Origin: Pyropia yezoensis
Taxonomy: Eukaryota > Rhodophyta > Bangiophyceae > Bangiales > Bangiaceae
DNA length: 64,000 bases
NCBI GenBank assembly: GCA_009829735.1
Contig: CM020618.1
Location: 1,739,547 to 1,803,546, forward strand
Direction: 5' to 3'
Shown: one piece after another, positions 51,661 to 62,300 of the stretch
Position numbering within the stretch: the stretch's first letter is position 1
Layout of the letters: each line of letters opens with the position of its first letter
Position numbers and translations under genes: made by a program
The notes under the pieces: model-generated
The model's input: only the letters and a program-made list of their open reading frames with translations
Told to the model about the DNA's origin: nothing
Database searches by the model: none

Positions 51661-54108
51661 ATGTCCTATCCCCAGGTGCTTGGAGAGGAGGAAGACCTCC
51701 TGATCGGGGAGGAGATGGAGGACGACGCGCCTGTCGGTCCCGACGCCGCGCGTTACGGGGTGAGCTCGTCTGACGACGACGGGCCTGCGGTGTCCGTCCG
51801 TCTGTCGGCCGGAGGACTGTCGTCCGTGTGCAGCGGCACGACGGTGCCGTCGGCCGGAGGTCAACCCGGCGGTCAACCGCGCGTGGCGGCTTCTACCCCC
51901 TCTCTGCCGGCTGCCCGGATGGGGCCTGGTGCCGGTGCCGGCTCACCGCAGGTACCTCAAGATGGTCCGCCCTGCGGCGGAGGTCGCGACCCGCAGCCGA
52001 CTCCGGCTTGTCAAGGTGGTCCGGGTGTCCGGGCGGTGACTCCTCGAGGCGGTCCCGACGTTGACGCGGGTGGTGGTGGCGGTGCGACACCCGGTGCGGC
52101 GGGTCAAGACGGTGCGGGTGTCCGCACGGCCGGGGCTCCGGCTCCGGAGGCTGTCCAAGTGCCTTCCCCTTCCGAGGCGGGGGCTACGCCGACGGGTGGT
52201 GCCGGCGCCGGTGCCGTACCTGCGGTGCCGCGGGCGTCGAGCGGTCAAGACGCTCCTTCTCCCATGGCGGTTGACACCGGGAGTTACTCCGGGCGGGCGC
52301 CCGCCCTTCTTCTTCCTCCTCGGCCTCGTCCATCTCCGACGTCGGCCCCTCTGCCGGTGGTGCGTCCCCCGGCGCCCCCGATTCTTCCTGGTCCTGCCCG
52401 GGTTGCCCCGTTGGGTGGCGGCGTCGCCGTGGCGGCGGGTCAACCCGCCATGTCGGTGTCCGACTTGGTGGCTCGGGTTCGAGGCCTCACGGTGCAAGAG
52501 TCGATGGAGTCCGATGGGCGTATGCGGGTGGACTTCCACCTGGTGCATCCCCGTGGAGAATCCTCCCGGCGCGCCAAGGTGGACCCGTGCTGGGAGCGGG
52601 AGTTGGTGCGGCTGGTCAACCAGCCGAACGCGGTCCGGGTGGAACACCATTGGATCCTGAGTCAGCCGGACGACCGGCATGCGCAGCTCTGGCGCACCCG
52701 GGTGGGACGGGGTGAGGTCTACCTCGACCCCAACTTCGGGGTCTGCGACTTGATTGCCCCCGCGTTGCCGCGGGAGATTGACTACCCGGCTAGTGCTCGG
52801 GGGATTGCGGCGGCGGCGGAGCCGGTTGCGTTTGGGGAGACGGTGAGCCGTACCGGTCGGTATCCCGACTTTGACTACTACCCGGGGGTACCCCCGTATC
52901 TGTCGTTGACGGCTCCCTACCAGCCCACGGCGGGGTTGAAGTCGGCGTCGAGTTGGCGACGTAACCATGGTGTCATGGCGGATGCGTTCCGCACGGATAT
53001 AACGTGTGCGTTGCAGACCGACAACGGTCGTGCGCCGGTATACACTCCCGTGCGCCCGCCCCTGTGGCAGGAGGGGTGGGAACCCGCCCCTGCTTTCCGG
53101 TTTGACACCGGTTCCTGTCTCCGATACTTCGGGAGTGTGTTGGCCTCCCGGCCGGTCCACCCGTTGCAGGGTACCTTCACCCTTGAGGTTACCCTCGGGC
53201 AGGCTTCATCCTTCTTGCTGTCCGTCCGCCGGCAGGGTCGTCTGTTTCATCTTCCGACGGGTGTCCGTCGGCACATCGCGCAGTTGGGCGTGGATCTGAT
53301 AGCTGCCAAGACCGGGTTGGCCCGGGAGTTCGAAGCCCTGCTGGCTGTTCACGATGCCGTGAACTGGGCTGGGGTGTTGGCCCTTCCCCCGTACCGGGAC
53401 CCGCAGGCTGGGGCTTCCCCCTTGCCTCGTCACTCGTTGCGTGTCCGGCGTACTCAGCCGGGTGAGCCTAGTTGCCATGGGTGGGCGTCCACCGAGGCCG
53501 TTCCTGACCTGGGTATTCCCATGGTTATCCATGACCCTCTTCAGGTCCTTGCTCCGTGGTTCGGTAACCCGATGCCGGCGGCGGTTGGCCGTCGTCCCCG
53601 AGAGTGGGGCTCTGTGGGTGGGGAGCGTGAGGTGTCCCGTCGTCGGGCGGAGTACCGCCGTGGTTACGGTGGAGCCCCTTCGGTAGGGTCCTACCGGGCC
53701 TCGTATCAGGTGCCACCGGCTCCGGTGGTAGCCGTGTCGGCTCCTGTGGCTCCTCTGGCTGCGCCAGTGTCACCTCCCGCCCCTGTCCTACCTGACGGGG
53801 GTCCCCGTCTCTGGTATGAAGGCGTTGACGCCCTTGTTACCCGCGCAATGCGTGGGGGTCTCTCTGTTAGCTGGGGGGATATCCCCCCAGGTGCTGCGCT
53901 GGTTGGGTCAGCGCGTTGCTTCGGTGGCGTGCTGGACCGCCTCCAGAAAGCTCTGGAGGACGTGGAGGCTGGCCGCAGCACCCTCGTCCAGCTATGCACC
54001 GAGGTAACTCGGGTGGTCGACCGTCGTGACGTTGCCGACCGGTGGAGCACGGAGGTCTACGCGCTTACGCGTGAGTGGCCTCCCTCGGGCAGTGGGTCTA
54101 CCCACTGA
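51661..54108 (+). CDS. Opposite-strand ORF of chromovirus copy 2, looks whole
   Basis: From ATG 51661 (MSYPQVLGEEEDLLIGEEME) the frame is open for 815 codons to the stop at 54108. Residues 1-60 are acidic, 60-250 Gly/Ala/Pro-rich and probably disordered. About 255-590 is globular, with VRGLTVQESMESDGRMRVDF, HHWILSQPDDRHAQLWRTR and LPREIDYPASARGIAAAAEP. About 590-730 is an Arg/Pro linker, and 735-815 a helical end (LDRLQKALEDVEAGRSTLVQ). Frame, length and sequence are kept between two copies of the element, which argues for selection on a protein. No signal peptide, membrane helix or enzyme motif is seen. It runs towards pol on the other strand, with its 5' end next to the LTR, so an antisense LTR promoter or the 51074-51660 leader could drive it. 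Function unknown. Confidence 0.75.
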   Translation: MSYPQVLGEEEDLLIGEEMEDDAPVGPDAARYGVSSSDDDGPAVSVRLSAGGLSSVCSGTTVPSAGGQPGGQPRVAASTPSLPAARMGPGAGAGSPQVPQDGPPCGGGRDPQPTPACQGGPGVRAVTPRGGPDVDAGGGGGATPGAAGQDGAGVRTAGAPAPEAVQVPSPSEAGATPTGGAGAGAVPAVPRASSGQDAPSPMAVDTGSYSGRAPALLLPPRPRPSPTSAPLPVVRPPAPPILPGPARVAPLGGGVAVAAGQPAMSVSDLVARVRGLTVQESMESDGRMRVDFHLVHPRGESSRRAKVDPCWERELVRLVNQPNAVRVEHHWILSQPDDRHAQLWRTRVGRGEVYLDPNFGVCDLIAPALPREIDYPASARGIAAAAEPVAFGETVSRTGRYPDFDYYPGVPPYLSLTAPYQPTAGLKSASSWRRNHGVMADAFRTDITCALQTDNGRAPVYTPVRPPLWQEGWEPAPAFRFDTGSCLRYFGSVLASRPVHPLQGTFTLEVTLGQASSFLLSVRRQGRLFHLPTGVRRHIAQLGVDLIAAKTGLAREFEALLAVHDAVNWAGVLALPPYRDPQAGASPLPRHSLRVRRTQPGEPSCHGWASTEAVPDLGIPMVIHDPLQVLAPWFGNPMPAAVGRRPREWGSVGGEREVSRRRAEYRRGYGGAPSVGSYRASYQVPPAPVVAVSAPVAPLAAPVSPPAPVLPDGGPRLWYEGVDALVTRAMRGGLSVSWGDIPPGAALVGSARCFGGVLDRLQKALEDVEAGRSTLVQLCTEVTRVVDRRDVADRWSTEVYALTREWPPSGSGSTH

Positions 54109-54249
54109 GGAGTGCTATTTGTTTGTGAGGGAGAGGGCCCCGGCAACCCTTATGGTAGCCGGGTAGTAGTGAGTATAAACTCATCCCCCGCTGGGGGCAT
54201 TGCTTGCCTCTGTTTGCTGCCCTGGGGAGTACCCCTTCTGGCTCAGTGG

Positions 54250-54515
54250 TGCCTTGCCTCCCGCCAAACTTCTTCCGGTTGGTTCATGCTTGGGGAGGTT
54301 ATCCTCCCTCACTTTGTGTCTTGGCTTGGGGAGGTCATCCTCCCGTGTAAGCTCCCTAGTTACTTTGATATTATCGGAGTTAGCCTTTACCTTTAAGTTA
54401 ACTTATTAAGGTTCAGGTTTTTTCTTAGTTACCTAAGCTTAGCTCTACTTAGTTACCTAAGCTTGGTTCGACTTAGAAACCTAAGTCTGATTTGACTTAG
54501 AAACCTAAGTCTGCC
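54250..54515. repeat. Hairpin cluster between pol and the opposite-strand ORF, copy 2
   Basis: Repeats CTTAGTTACCTAAGC (about 54425 and 54449) and GACTTAGAAACCTAAGTC (54470 and 54494), plus two GGGGAGGTYATCCTCCC units (about 54293 and 54329). These are the same two hairpin types as at 20630-20830, with more copies of the first. Confidence 0.7.
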
Positions 54516-54589
54516 GTACCCACGTCACACCCTACTTAGTAGGTATAAGCCTCACCCCCCAACAGCCGAAGTCGGTGTCGGTTGGGTTG

Positions 54590-57500
54590 TTACAGTAGGC
54601 GTCGTCGCCTCATGTAAGGCATGAGTAGTTGGCGGGGTATATTCGCCGCCTGTTCCCAGGTGGGTGAGTCGTATCCGACCCACATAACCTTGACGTACCA
54701 GGGTCCTGGTATGTCCGGGTCGGTGTGTCCGACCACGCTCTCTACTTGGTATGGAATCCCATCCGGTCCCACCGGGTCATCCGACCGGTGGGTTGTAAGA
54801 GCTTCATGTAGCAACCCAGCCGGTACCGGCTGAGGCTGTTCCGGCTTCGGAGCAGGTGTGACATCATTCATACTGATGCGTTGGATCTCCGTATCGGAGT
54901 GTAAGATAACAGAGTGGTCATCTCTGTGGAGGATCTGGTACGGTCCCTTGACCGGTTGCATAAGCTTGTTCCCTCGGAACTTCTGGTGTCTGATATAGAC
55001 CCAGTCACCTGTTACCAGGGTTGCGTTGCGCACCCGTAGTCGGGCGTCGAAGTTCTTCTTATACCGAAGTTGTGTTCTGTCAAGGGCACCCTTGAGCTTA
55101 GGAATCATCCACGATAGCTTGGCCAACCAAGCTAGGTGGATGCGTTCGGCGGGTCGGCCCTTCGGTGTATCATACCGAGTGCACCTGCCGGGTGGCAGCG
55201 TCAGGTTACCGACGCCTAGTGGCATGACCCACTCCAGCGGAGCAATGTTTGTGCTCCGATGTGGCCTGGCATTGTATGCCAGGGTGAGCACGGACAGAAG
55301 CCTGTCCCAAGTGTTCGTGTGCTCGGCCACGTAGCACTGTAGCATCTTTACGATGGTGCGGTTGAACCGCTCCACCTGCCCGTTGGACTGCGGGTGGTAG
55401 TCGGATGCCCGACGTGGTTCGATACCGAACATGCCCAGGACCTTAGTGCAGAATGCCGACGTAAGGTTTGCTCCGTTATCGGAGAGGAGTTGCTTCATGA
55501 CTCCGTATGCACTGATCCAGTGGTCAACCACTGCGTTCATGATCGTGTATGCCGTATCATTCGGGATGGCTGCCGCTCTTGACAGCTTAGTGAAGCGGTC
55601 AGACATGACCAGGATGTACCTGTTCCCTTCTTCCGTTATCGGAAGTGGCCCGAGTATGTCGATAGCGACTTGCTCGTTGGGCCCATCAGGTGGGAATAGC
55701 TTCATGGCAGACGCCCGCCTATGTAGACTCATGCGGTTACGTGCACAGGGGTGGCATCCCCGTACGTGGTCGACCACGTCGACGGCCATTGCTGGCCAGT
55801 AGAAGAACCTTCGCATTGCTGCGAACATACGTGAACCCCCCGGGTGTCCGGCTGTAGGGTTCTCATGTTCTCGTTTCATGACGGCTTGCCGTAAGGACAC
55901 GGGAACCACGACTTGATGTCGTCCATCGGCGGGTGCCCGCCGGTATATGAGTCCGTCTTCGTTCTCGGAGAAGATGCCGGCCGTACCGGCCAGGAGGTTA
56001 GCACGATGACGTCTACAGTCATCGTCGTTGGCCTGTGCCTCGCGGAAGTCCGCGAGGGTCAATGGGCACGCAAGGTGCCATGGTATGGTCAGCCATACCC
56101 TGGGTAGCATTACCCACCATGCACACCGGTACTACCGGGATGTCCTCGTCCACCGGGCGGGTATCCCCGCTCGGGGTGTCGAGTCGAGACAACGCGTCTC
56201 CGAGGTGGTGGGTTGACCCAGCCTTATACACCGTGCGGTAGTCGTGCTCGGCCATCTTCAGCCTCCATCGGGCTAGCCTCCCATGGCTATCGGAATCCTT
56301 GTCACCAAGGTTGAGGAGCCATCGTAGGGGTTCGTGGTCGGACCTCACGATGAACCTGGAGCCCTCCAGGTATGGACGGAGCAGTTGCACTGCCCATATA
56401 ACTCTGAGGCATTCACGCTCGGTGGCACTATAGTTCCGCTCAGCCGGGTTGAGTGTCCGGCTGAAGTACCCTACCGGACGTAGGTCCGGGATAACGTTAT
56501 CGGTACCGATCAACGTCTCTCCCTGTAACAGGGTGCATCCCACTTGTGTATCACACGCATCGACATCGATGACGAAGGTACCCCGTCTATGCGGTAACGC
56601 AAGGACGGGTGGGGCTAGTAGGGCTCGCTTCAGCGACTCGAATGCCTCCTCTTCGCTAGGCGAAGGGGGTTGGAGTACCTTGGGTAAGGTACTGCTCGTA
56701 AGAACCGTTAACAATTTAGCTATCCGAGCGAAGTCCTTGGACGAACCGTCGGTATACGTTGCACATTCCCAGGAAGCTCTTGAGCTGCGTCTGGGTGTTA
56801 GGGAACCGGGCATCCCGGAGTGCCCCGGGTATTGGCTTCGAGTACCCCTAGTTTACCAGGGTTATCTGGTGGCCCAGATATTAGACCGTCTGTTGGAAGA
56901 AGGCGCACTTCTTCAGACGCAGGGTTACCCCGGCGTTCCTCAAGAGGGTGAGTACCTCGTCAACATGTTGTACATGGTCATCCATGTTACGCGAGAAGAC
57001 GATGACGTCATCGAGGTACACTAGGCAGTTACGCCACTTCACCCCAGACAGTATGATGTCGATAGCCCGCTGGAATGTAGCGGGGGCGTTGGACAATCCG
57101 AAGGGCATCCTTAGGAACTCGTACACTCCACTGTGACAGACGAATGCCGTCTTGGGGATATCCTCGTCCGCCACCGGGATCTGCCAGTATCCGGCATTGC
57201 AGTCGATGGTGGTAAACACCGTAGCCTCCCCCAGGGAGTCGATGCATTCATCCATCCTTGGTAAAGGGTATGAGTCCTTCTTGGTAACCAAGTTGAGGCG
57301 TCGATAATCGATGCAAAACCGAGGGGTTTGATCCTTCTTCGGCACAATAACGACTGGGGCACCCCATTCCGACATCGAAGGTCGGATACCTTAGCTTCAC
57401 TCATCCTCTTCACTTCTCCATCAACGATCTCTCGTTGCATAGGTCCCGCTCGGTGGCGGTTGTGAGCGGGCGGGTCGTGCGCCTGGTACCAGGTCTATAC

Positions 57501-57697
57501 GATGTTGGGTTGCCCCAATGGTCCCAAGGCCCCGCCTGTCCACATAACGTCATGCTTTCTTAGCATCCGTCGTACCCCTTCGGCTACCGAAGGGGGAAGG
57601 TGGTCGAGGTCAGCCTCGGCCAGTGCCTTCAAGGCCTCTTGGTCCTTTGGCGGCAGGTCCGCCGGAGCCGCCGATGGGTTAGGCTTCCCGTCATCGG
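54590..57697 (-). CDS. pol: Pol region of chromovirus copy 2 (RT to chromodomain)
   Basis: Minus-strand parts: reverse transcriptase about 57380-56860 (RFCIDYRRLN, YLDD), RNase H about 56600-56280, integrase about 55880-55150 (NGQVERFNR, STNIAPLEWVMP), chromodomain-like end about 54760-54610 (WYVKVMWVGYDSPTWEQ). The upstream part runs into the N gap. A few breaks. Confidence 0.85.
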
Positions 57698-58197
57698 NNN
57701 NNNNNNNNNNNNNNNNNNNNNNNNNNNNNNNNNNNNNNNNNNNNNNNNNNNNNNNNNNNNNNNNNNNNNNNNNNNNNNNNNNNNNNNNNNNNNNNNNNNN
57801 NNNNNNNNNNNNNNNNNNNNNNNNNNNNNNNNNNNNNNNNNNNNNNNNNNNNNNNNNNNNNNNNNNNNNNNNNNNNNNNNNNNNNNNNNNNNNNNNNNNN
57901 NNNNNNNNNNNNNNNNNNNNNNNNNNNNNNNNNNNNNNNNNNNNNNNNNNNNNNNNNNNNNNNNNNNNNNNNNNNNNNNNNNNNNNNNNNNNNNNNNNNN
58001 NNNNNNNNNNNNNNNNNNNNNNNNNNNNNNNNNNNNNNNNNNNNNNNNNNNNNNNNNNNNNNNNNNNNNNNNNNNNNNNNNNNNNNNNNNNNNNNNNNNN
58101 NNNNNNNNNNNNNNNNNNNNNNNNNNNNNNNNNNNNNNNNNNNNNNNNNNNNNNNNNNNNNNNNNNNNNNNNNNNNNNNNNNNNNNNNNNNNNNNNN
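57698..58197. other. Assembly gap of exactly 500 N
   Basis: Five hundred N is a usual placeholder for a gap of unknown size. It hides the 5' part of chromovirus copy 2, any remainder of the fragment it inserted into, and the 3' LTR of the next element. Confidence 0.98.
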
Positions 58198-59249
58198 GTG
58201 CATGACCGGAACTTCTTGAACGCGATTGCCGACCAGAACCGCCCGCGTCGGGATGGCTTCGGTTGGGCGCAGGTGGTCTACCAGTCTTCTCCGGCCAAGG
58301 TGCAGCTGGCGACGCCGCTTCCGGCGTGGCCGCAGCTAGGTAGCTTTCCTGCTCCGGCCGCCCTTGATCTTCTGCCAGTTGGGCCGCCGGTGCAGGAGTC
58401 GGGATGGGCCGCGGCGGTCGGTCGGGCGTCTGCGGCGGCTCCGCTTCCTCCGGTTGCCCCTGTTGCCCCGGTTGCCTCGCCTGAACCGTCACCGGCGCGT
58501 CCGCGCCCTGTTCCTGCTGTGCCGGTACTTCAAGCTCCTCCGGCACCGCGCTTGTCTGCGGCGAGTCTGGGAGTGGCCGTGCGGTCGCCGACTACTCCGG
58601 TCGCTCTACCCCGGACGCCTTCTTCCAACGCCGGCGGCGCTGTGCCTCCGCTGGAGTTGGGCACTCCGGTCTCGGGGGCCGTTGTGGACCGTCCGGTAGT
58701 GTCATCCTCGGGCCGGTTCGAGATTCCGGGCGCCGACTCTGCGCCTTACCCGCTTCCGGGTGCCTGACTGGTACCTGAACCCAAGGTGGTCCAACATGCG
58801 ACCAGTACGACGTCGGCATGATTGAAGACCAGCTGGGTCGTCTTCCGGTGCAGGTTGAAGGCGTCGGGTCTTCTCTGGTGCTGGGCACTTACGCCAGTGT
58901 CTTGAACGACGTGGTCGACCGGGTGTTTGCTTGCGCGGACAGCGGCCAGATGTCGAACAACCCGGTGGTTGGCGAACTTCTGGCGACTTTGACGCGGCAT
59001 GGCCTGGCCCAGCAGTGGTCAGAGACCTTCACGGGCTTCCAGCGGCGCCGACGGACATATCTGGATGAGCGGGAGCCACCGGCAACTACTGGTACTACTC
59101 CGATGGCGTCATACCGGGATGCGCCGCGTCCACCGCACTACGTCATCCCGTCTTCCTCCGGTTCCCGTCGTACCGCGGAGGCAACGCCGGAGGACACTCC
59201 GCGGCTCAGCGTCCGCGCCGGGAGTAGTAGTTGGATACAAGGAGGGTGA
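58198..59249 (+). CDS. Opposite-strand ORF of the second chromovirus lineage, C-terminal part
   Basis: Plus-strand coding emerges from the gap with VHDRNFLNAI, passes through a Pro/Ala/Val-rich linker (about 58320-58760) and ends with a helical segment, LVLGTYASVLNDVVDRVFAC through GLAQQWSETFTGFQRRRRTY. Layout (globular part, Pro/Ala linker, helical end), orientation and place match the extra ORF of the other lineage. The ends can be aligned weakly by eye (GAALVGSARCFGGVLDRL against GSSLVLGTYASVLNDVV; DRWSTEVYALTREW against QQWSETFTGFQRRR). It appears in more than one open piece here. Confidence 0.55.
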
Positions 59250-59372
59250 GGGTCTTGGGAGAAGCGAGGAGGGAAGAGGCGGAGAGAAGGGTTGCTCGAG
59301 CGGGTGCTTGTTTTCCTTGATTGTTCCATGCTTGTGTTGCGTGTTATCCTTGATATACCCGTTCCCTTCTTC

Positions 59373-62300
59373 TCAATCCTCTTGTTCCGCATCCGTTGCG
59401 GGTGAGCTCGTCTCGTCCCGAGGGTCTTGGGTGACCCCGTCCTCTTGGTCCTCCTCCGTGTCCGACTCCAGAATCTTGCCGGCTCTGGCCACTGGAGTGC
59501 CCTCGATCCCGTTCCGTCGCGTGTAGGCACAGACGTCCGCGATGGGTAGCCGGTTTGAGGGTTCCCATGTATCATCTGCCGGGTTGAAACCGAACCAGCG
59601 TACTCGCAGGTACAGGCGTCCATCTCTCCAGGCATGGTCGACAAACTTGACGTAGACAAATTCCCGACCTTCTTCTTGGGATAGCCAGGGTATCGCAGTC
59701 CGCTTACGCCGGGTCAAGTCCCGTTGGCTTGGCGGTGGAGCTCGGGTGACATGGTCGCTGCTCACCCGGTACGGAGAGCCATCCACGTCTAGAAGGAAGG
59801 TCCAGCCATCCGTATTGAGAATCTCATAAGGTCCATCCGTCTTAGAGTCCAGCTTCCCCCGGGTCTTGCTATGGTTGTCCACAAAAACCCAGTCGCCACC
59901 ACCCAGTTCCTTGTTCTTTTCCCGGACACCCTTGTCATAGTCCCGCTTGTATCGCTTCTGGGTCTTTGAAATTGACTCCTTGACTCTTGGGAGCAGGAGC
60001 TTTAGTTGTTCCAGGAACTCATCCTTTGCCTTGGGACCTGACTTCAGTGCAGGCTGGAGACCATCCGGTATTCTTTCCAGGGAGAAGTTGGTCAGCCGCC
60101 TCGGGGTGACAAAGTCGAGTGGAGCGACTCCCGTTGTCCGGTGAACTCGGGAGTTGTAGGCTAGAGTGAGGACAGCCAGGAGCTCGTCCCAGTCTTCTTG
60201 GTGCTCCTCCACGTAGTGCCGTAGCATGTCCACTAGGGTCCGGTTGAATCGTTCCACCTGGCCGTTCGTTTGAGGGTGGTACGTCGTGGTGTACAAGTTC
60301 TTGATGCCCATCAGGTCACAGACTCCTTGGAAGAACAGGGATGCAAACTGGGGACCGTTGTCGGTTAAGACGGAGTCTGGAGGGCCGTAGGCAGCTATCC
60401 AGTACTCGCAGAAGGCCGACGTGACATCCAGAGCCGTGATGGTTCTCAACGGAATTGCTCGAGTGAACTTGGAGAACCGGTCACAAATGATGAGCAGGTA
60501 TATGTTGCCACTGGAGGTCTCAGGTAGGGGCCCCAGGATGTCCATACTTAAGCTTGCAAAGGGCTCCGCCGCAGGGAATAGGCGTAGCTTAGAAGTCTTC
60601 TTCCTCTGGGACAACCGGTTCCTTGCACAAGAAATACAAGCCTCCAGGCACTTATGGACGTCACTGGCCATGGTTTCCCAGTAATAGTGTCGTCTCATGG
60701 AAGCATACATCCGATTGATACCAGGATGTCCGGCCTGGGGAGACAAGTGCTCCAGGCGTAGGATGTCAGCTCGTAGACTTCGGGGTACGTAAACTTGAGT
60801 TGCCCCATCGAAGGGTGACACCCGTACCAGGAGTCCGTCTGTAGACTCGGAGAAGCGACTGTTCCGGTTCAGGTCCATTTGGTGGCGAAGCTCCAAGCAT
60901 TGAGGGTCCGTCAATTGTGCCTCCAGCATCCGGTGAATGGTTACCGGTTGATGAGCGTCAGGTGTCTCGTACAGGGGAGCGTGCCAGCCACGTCCGACAT
61001 TCGGGAGGATGAAGCAAGGTATTTCCTCCGGGATAGGACCGGTATCGGCTGCAGGAGTCTCCAGCCGGGACATGGTGTCGGCGCAGTGGTGCTCCCTCCC
61101 TGCTCTGGTGCACACCTTGTACTTGAACTCCGAAAGGCGTAGGCGCCACCGGGCGACCCTTCCTTGACTGCTGTCCATGCATAGCAGCCACCTTAGACTG
61201 GCGTGGTCCGTCCGGATGAGGAACTCTTGTCCTTCAAGATATGGACGTAACAGGAAGCAAGCCCAGACGACCGCCAAGCACTCGCGCTCGGTCGTGGAAT
61301 AGTTCTTCTCGGCTGGAGTCAAGACGCGACTGTAGTAGCCTATCGGGAGGAAGTGCCCATCAGGTTGCTGCTGGAGTAGTGAGCATCCCACCTGGACGCC
61401 ACAGGCGTCAGTCTCCAGAACAAACTGACCCTCCCGCTTGGGTAACGCCAGTACTGGAGTGGTGGTCAGGCGCTTCTTGAGCTCTTCGAAGGCTGCTGTC
61501 TGCTTCTCGTCGAACACCGGGAGTTGTGCTGGAAGCTTCTTGCTAGTAAGCTTGGTCAAGGGCCGGGCAATCAGAGCGTAGTCCCGTACGAACCGGCGGT
61601 AGACGTTGCACATACCCAGGAAGCTCTTGAGTTCCGTCTGGGTTTTAGGTTGCCGTGCATGCCGGAGGGCCTTGATGTTCTTCTCATTGACTCGGAGCTC
61701 CCCCGGACTCAGCACGTGCCCCAGGTACTCCACCTCAGTCTCAAACAGGTGGCACTTCTCGGCCTTGAGGGTAACTCCAGCCTTGGACAGGAGGGCCAGG
61801 ACCTCTCGAAGGTGCTCCAGGTGTTCCGCTGGGGTCTTGGAGAAAACAATGATGTCGTCCAGGTAGACCAAACATGTTCTCCACCTTAGCCCCGACAGGA
61901 TGATGTCGATGGCTCTCTGGAAGGTTGCCGGAGCATTAGTGAGACCAAAAGGGAGACGCTTGCACCGGAACAGTCCCAGGTGGCACGTGAAGGTAGTCTT
62001 GTCCTTGTCCTCGTCAGCCAGAGGGATCTGCCAGTAACCGGCATTACAATCCAGCGTCGAGAAGAGGGTGGCATCACCAAGAAAGTCGAGGCAATCATCC
62101 ATCCGGGGTATCGGGTATACATCCTTGACTGTCATCTCGTTCAGGCGTCTGTAGTCAACGCAGAAACGGAAGTGACCGCCAGGTTTCGGGACGACTACCA
62201 CCGGGAAAGCCCACTCGCCATCAGACGGCTCGATAACATCCATCTTGAGCATCTTGTTAACCTGCTTCTCAATCTCATCCCGGCGATGAGGTCCAGCCCG

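Larger units (their letters stand above)
50711..57697 (-). mobile_element. Ty3/gypsy chromovirus copy 2 (3' part; 5' part lost in the assembly gap)
   Basis: Same family as 13607-24327, reversed. From low to high coordinates: 3' LTR (50711-51073), the extra ORF read on the plus strand (51661-54108), hairpin cluster (about 54250-54515), and pol on the minus strand (54590-57697). Gag and 5' LTR would lie in or beyond the N gap. The extra ORF is fully open; pol carries a few breaks. Confidence 0.88.

Noticed and set aside
57502-58767. 421-codon plus-strand frame across the N gap
   Set aside because: It joins an antisense frame of one element to the extra ORF of another through 500 N; it is an artefact.
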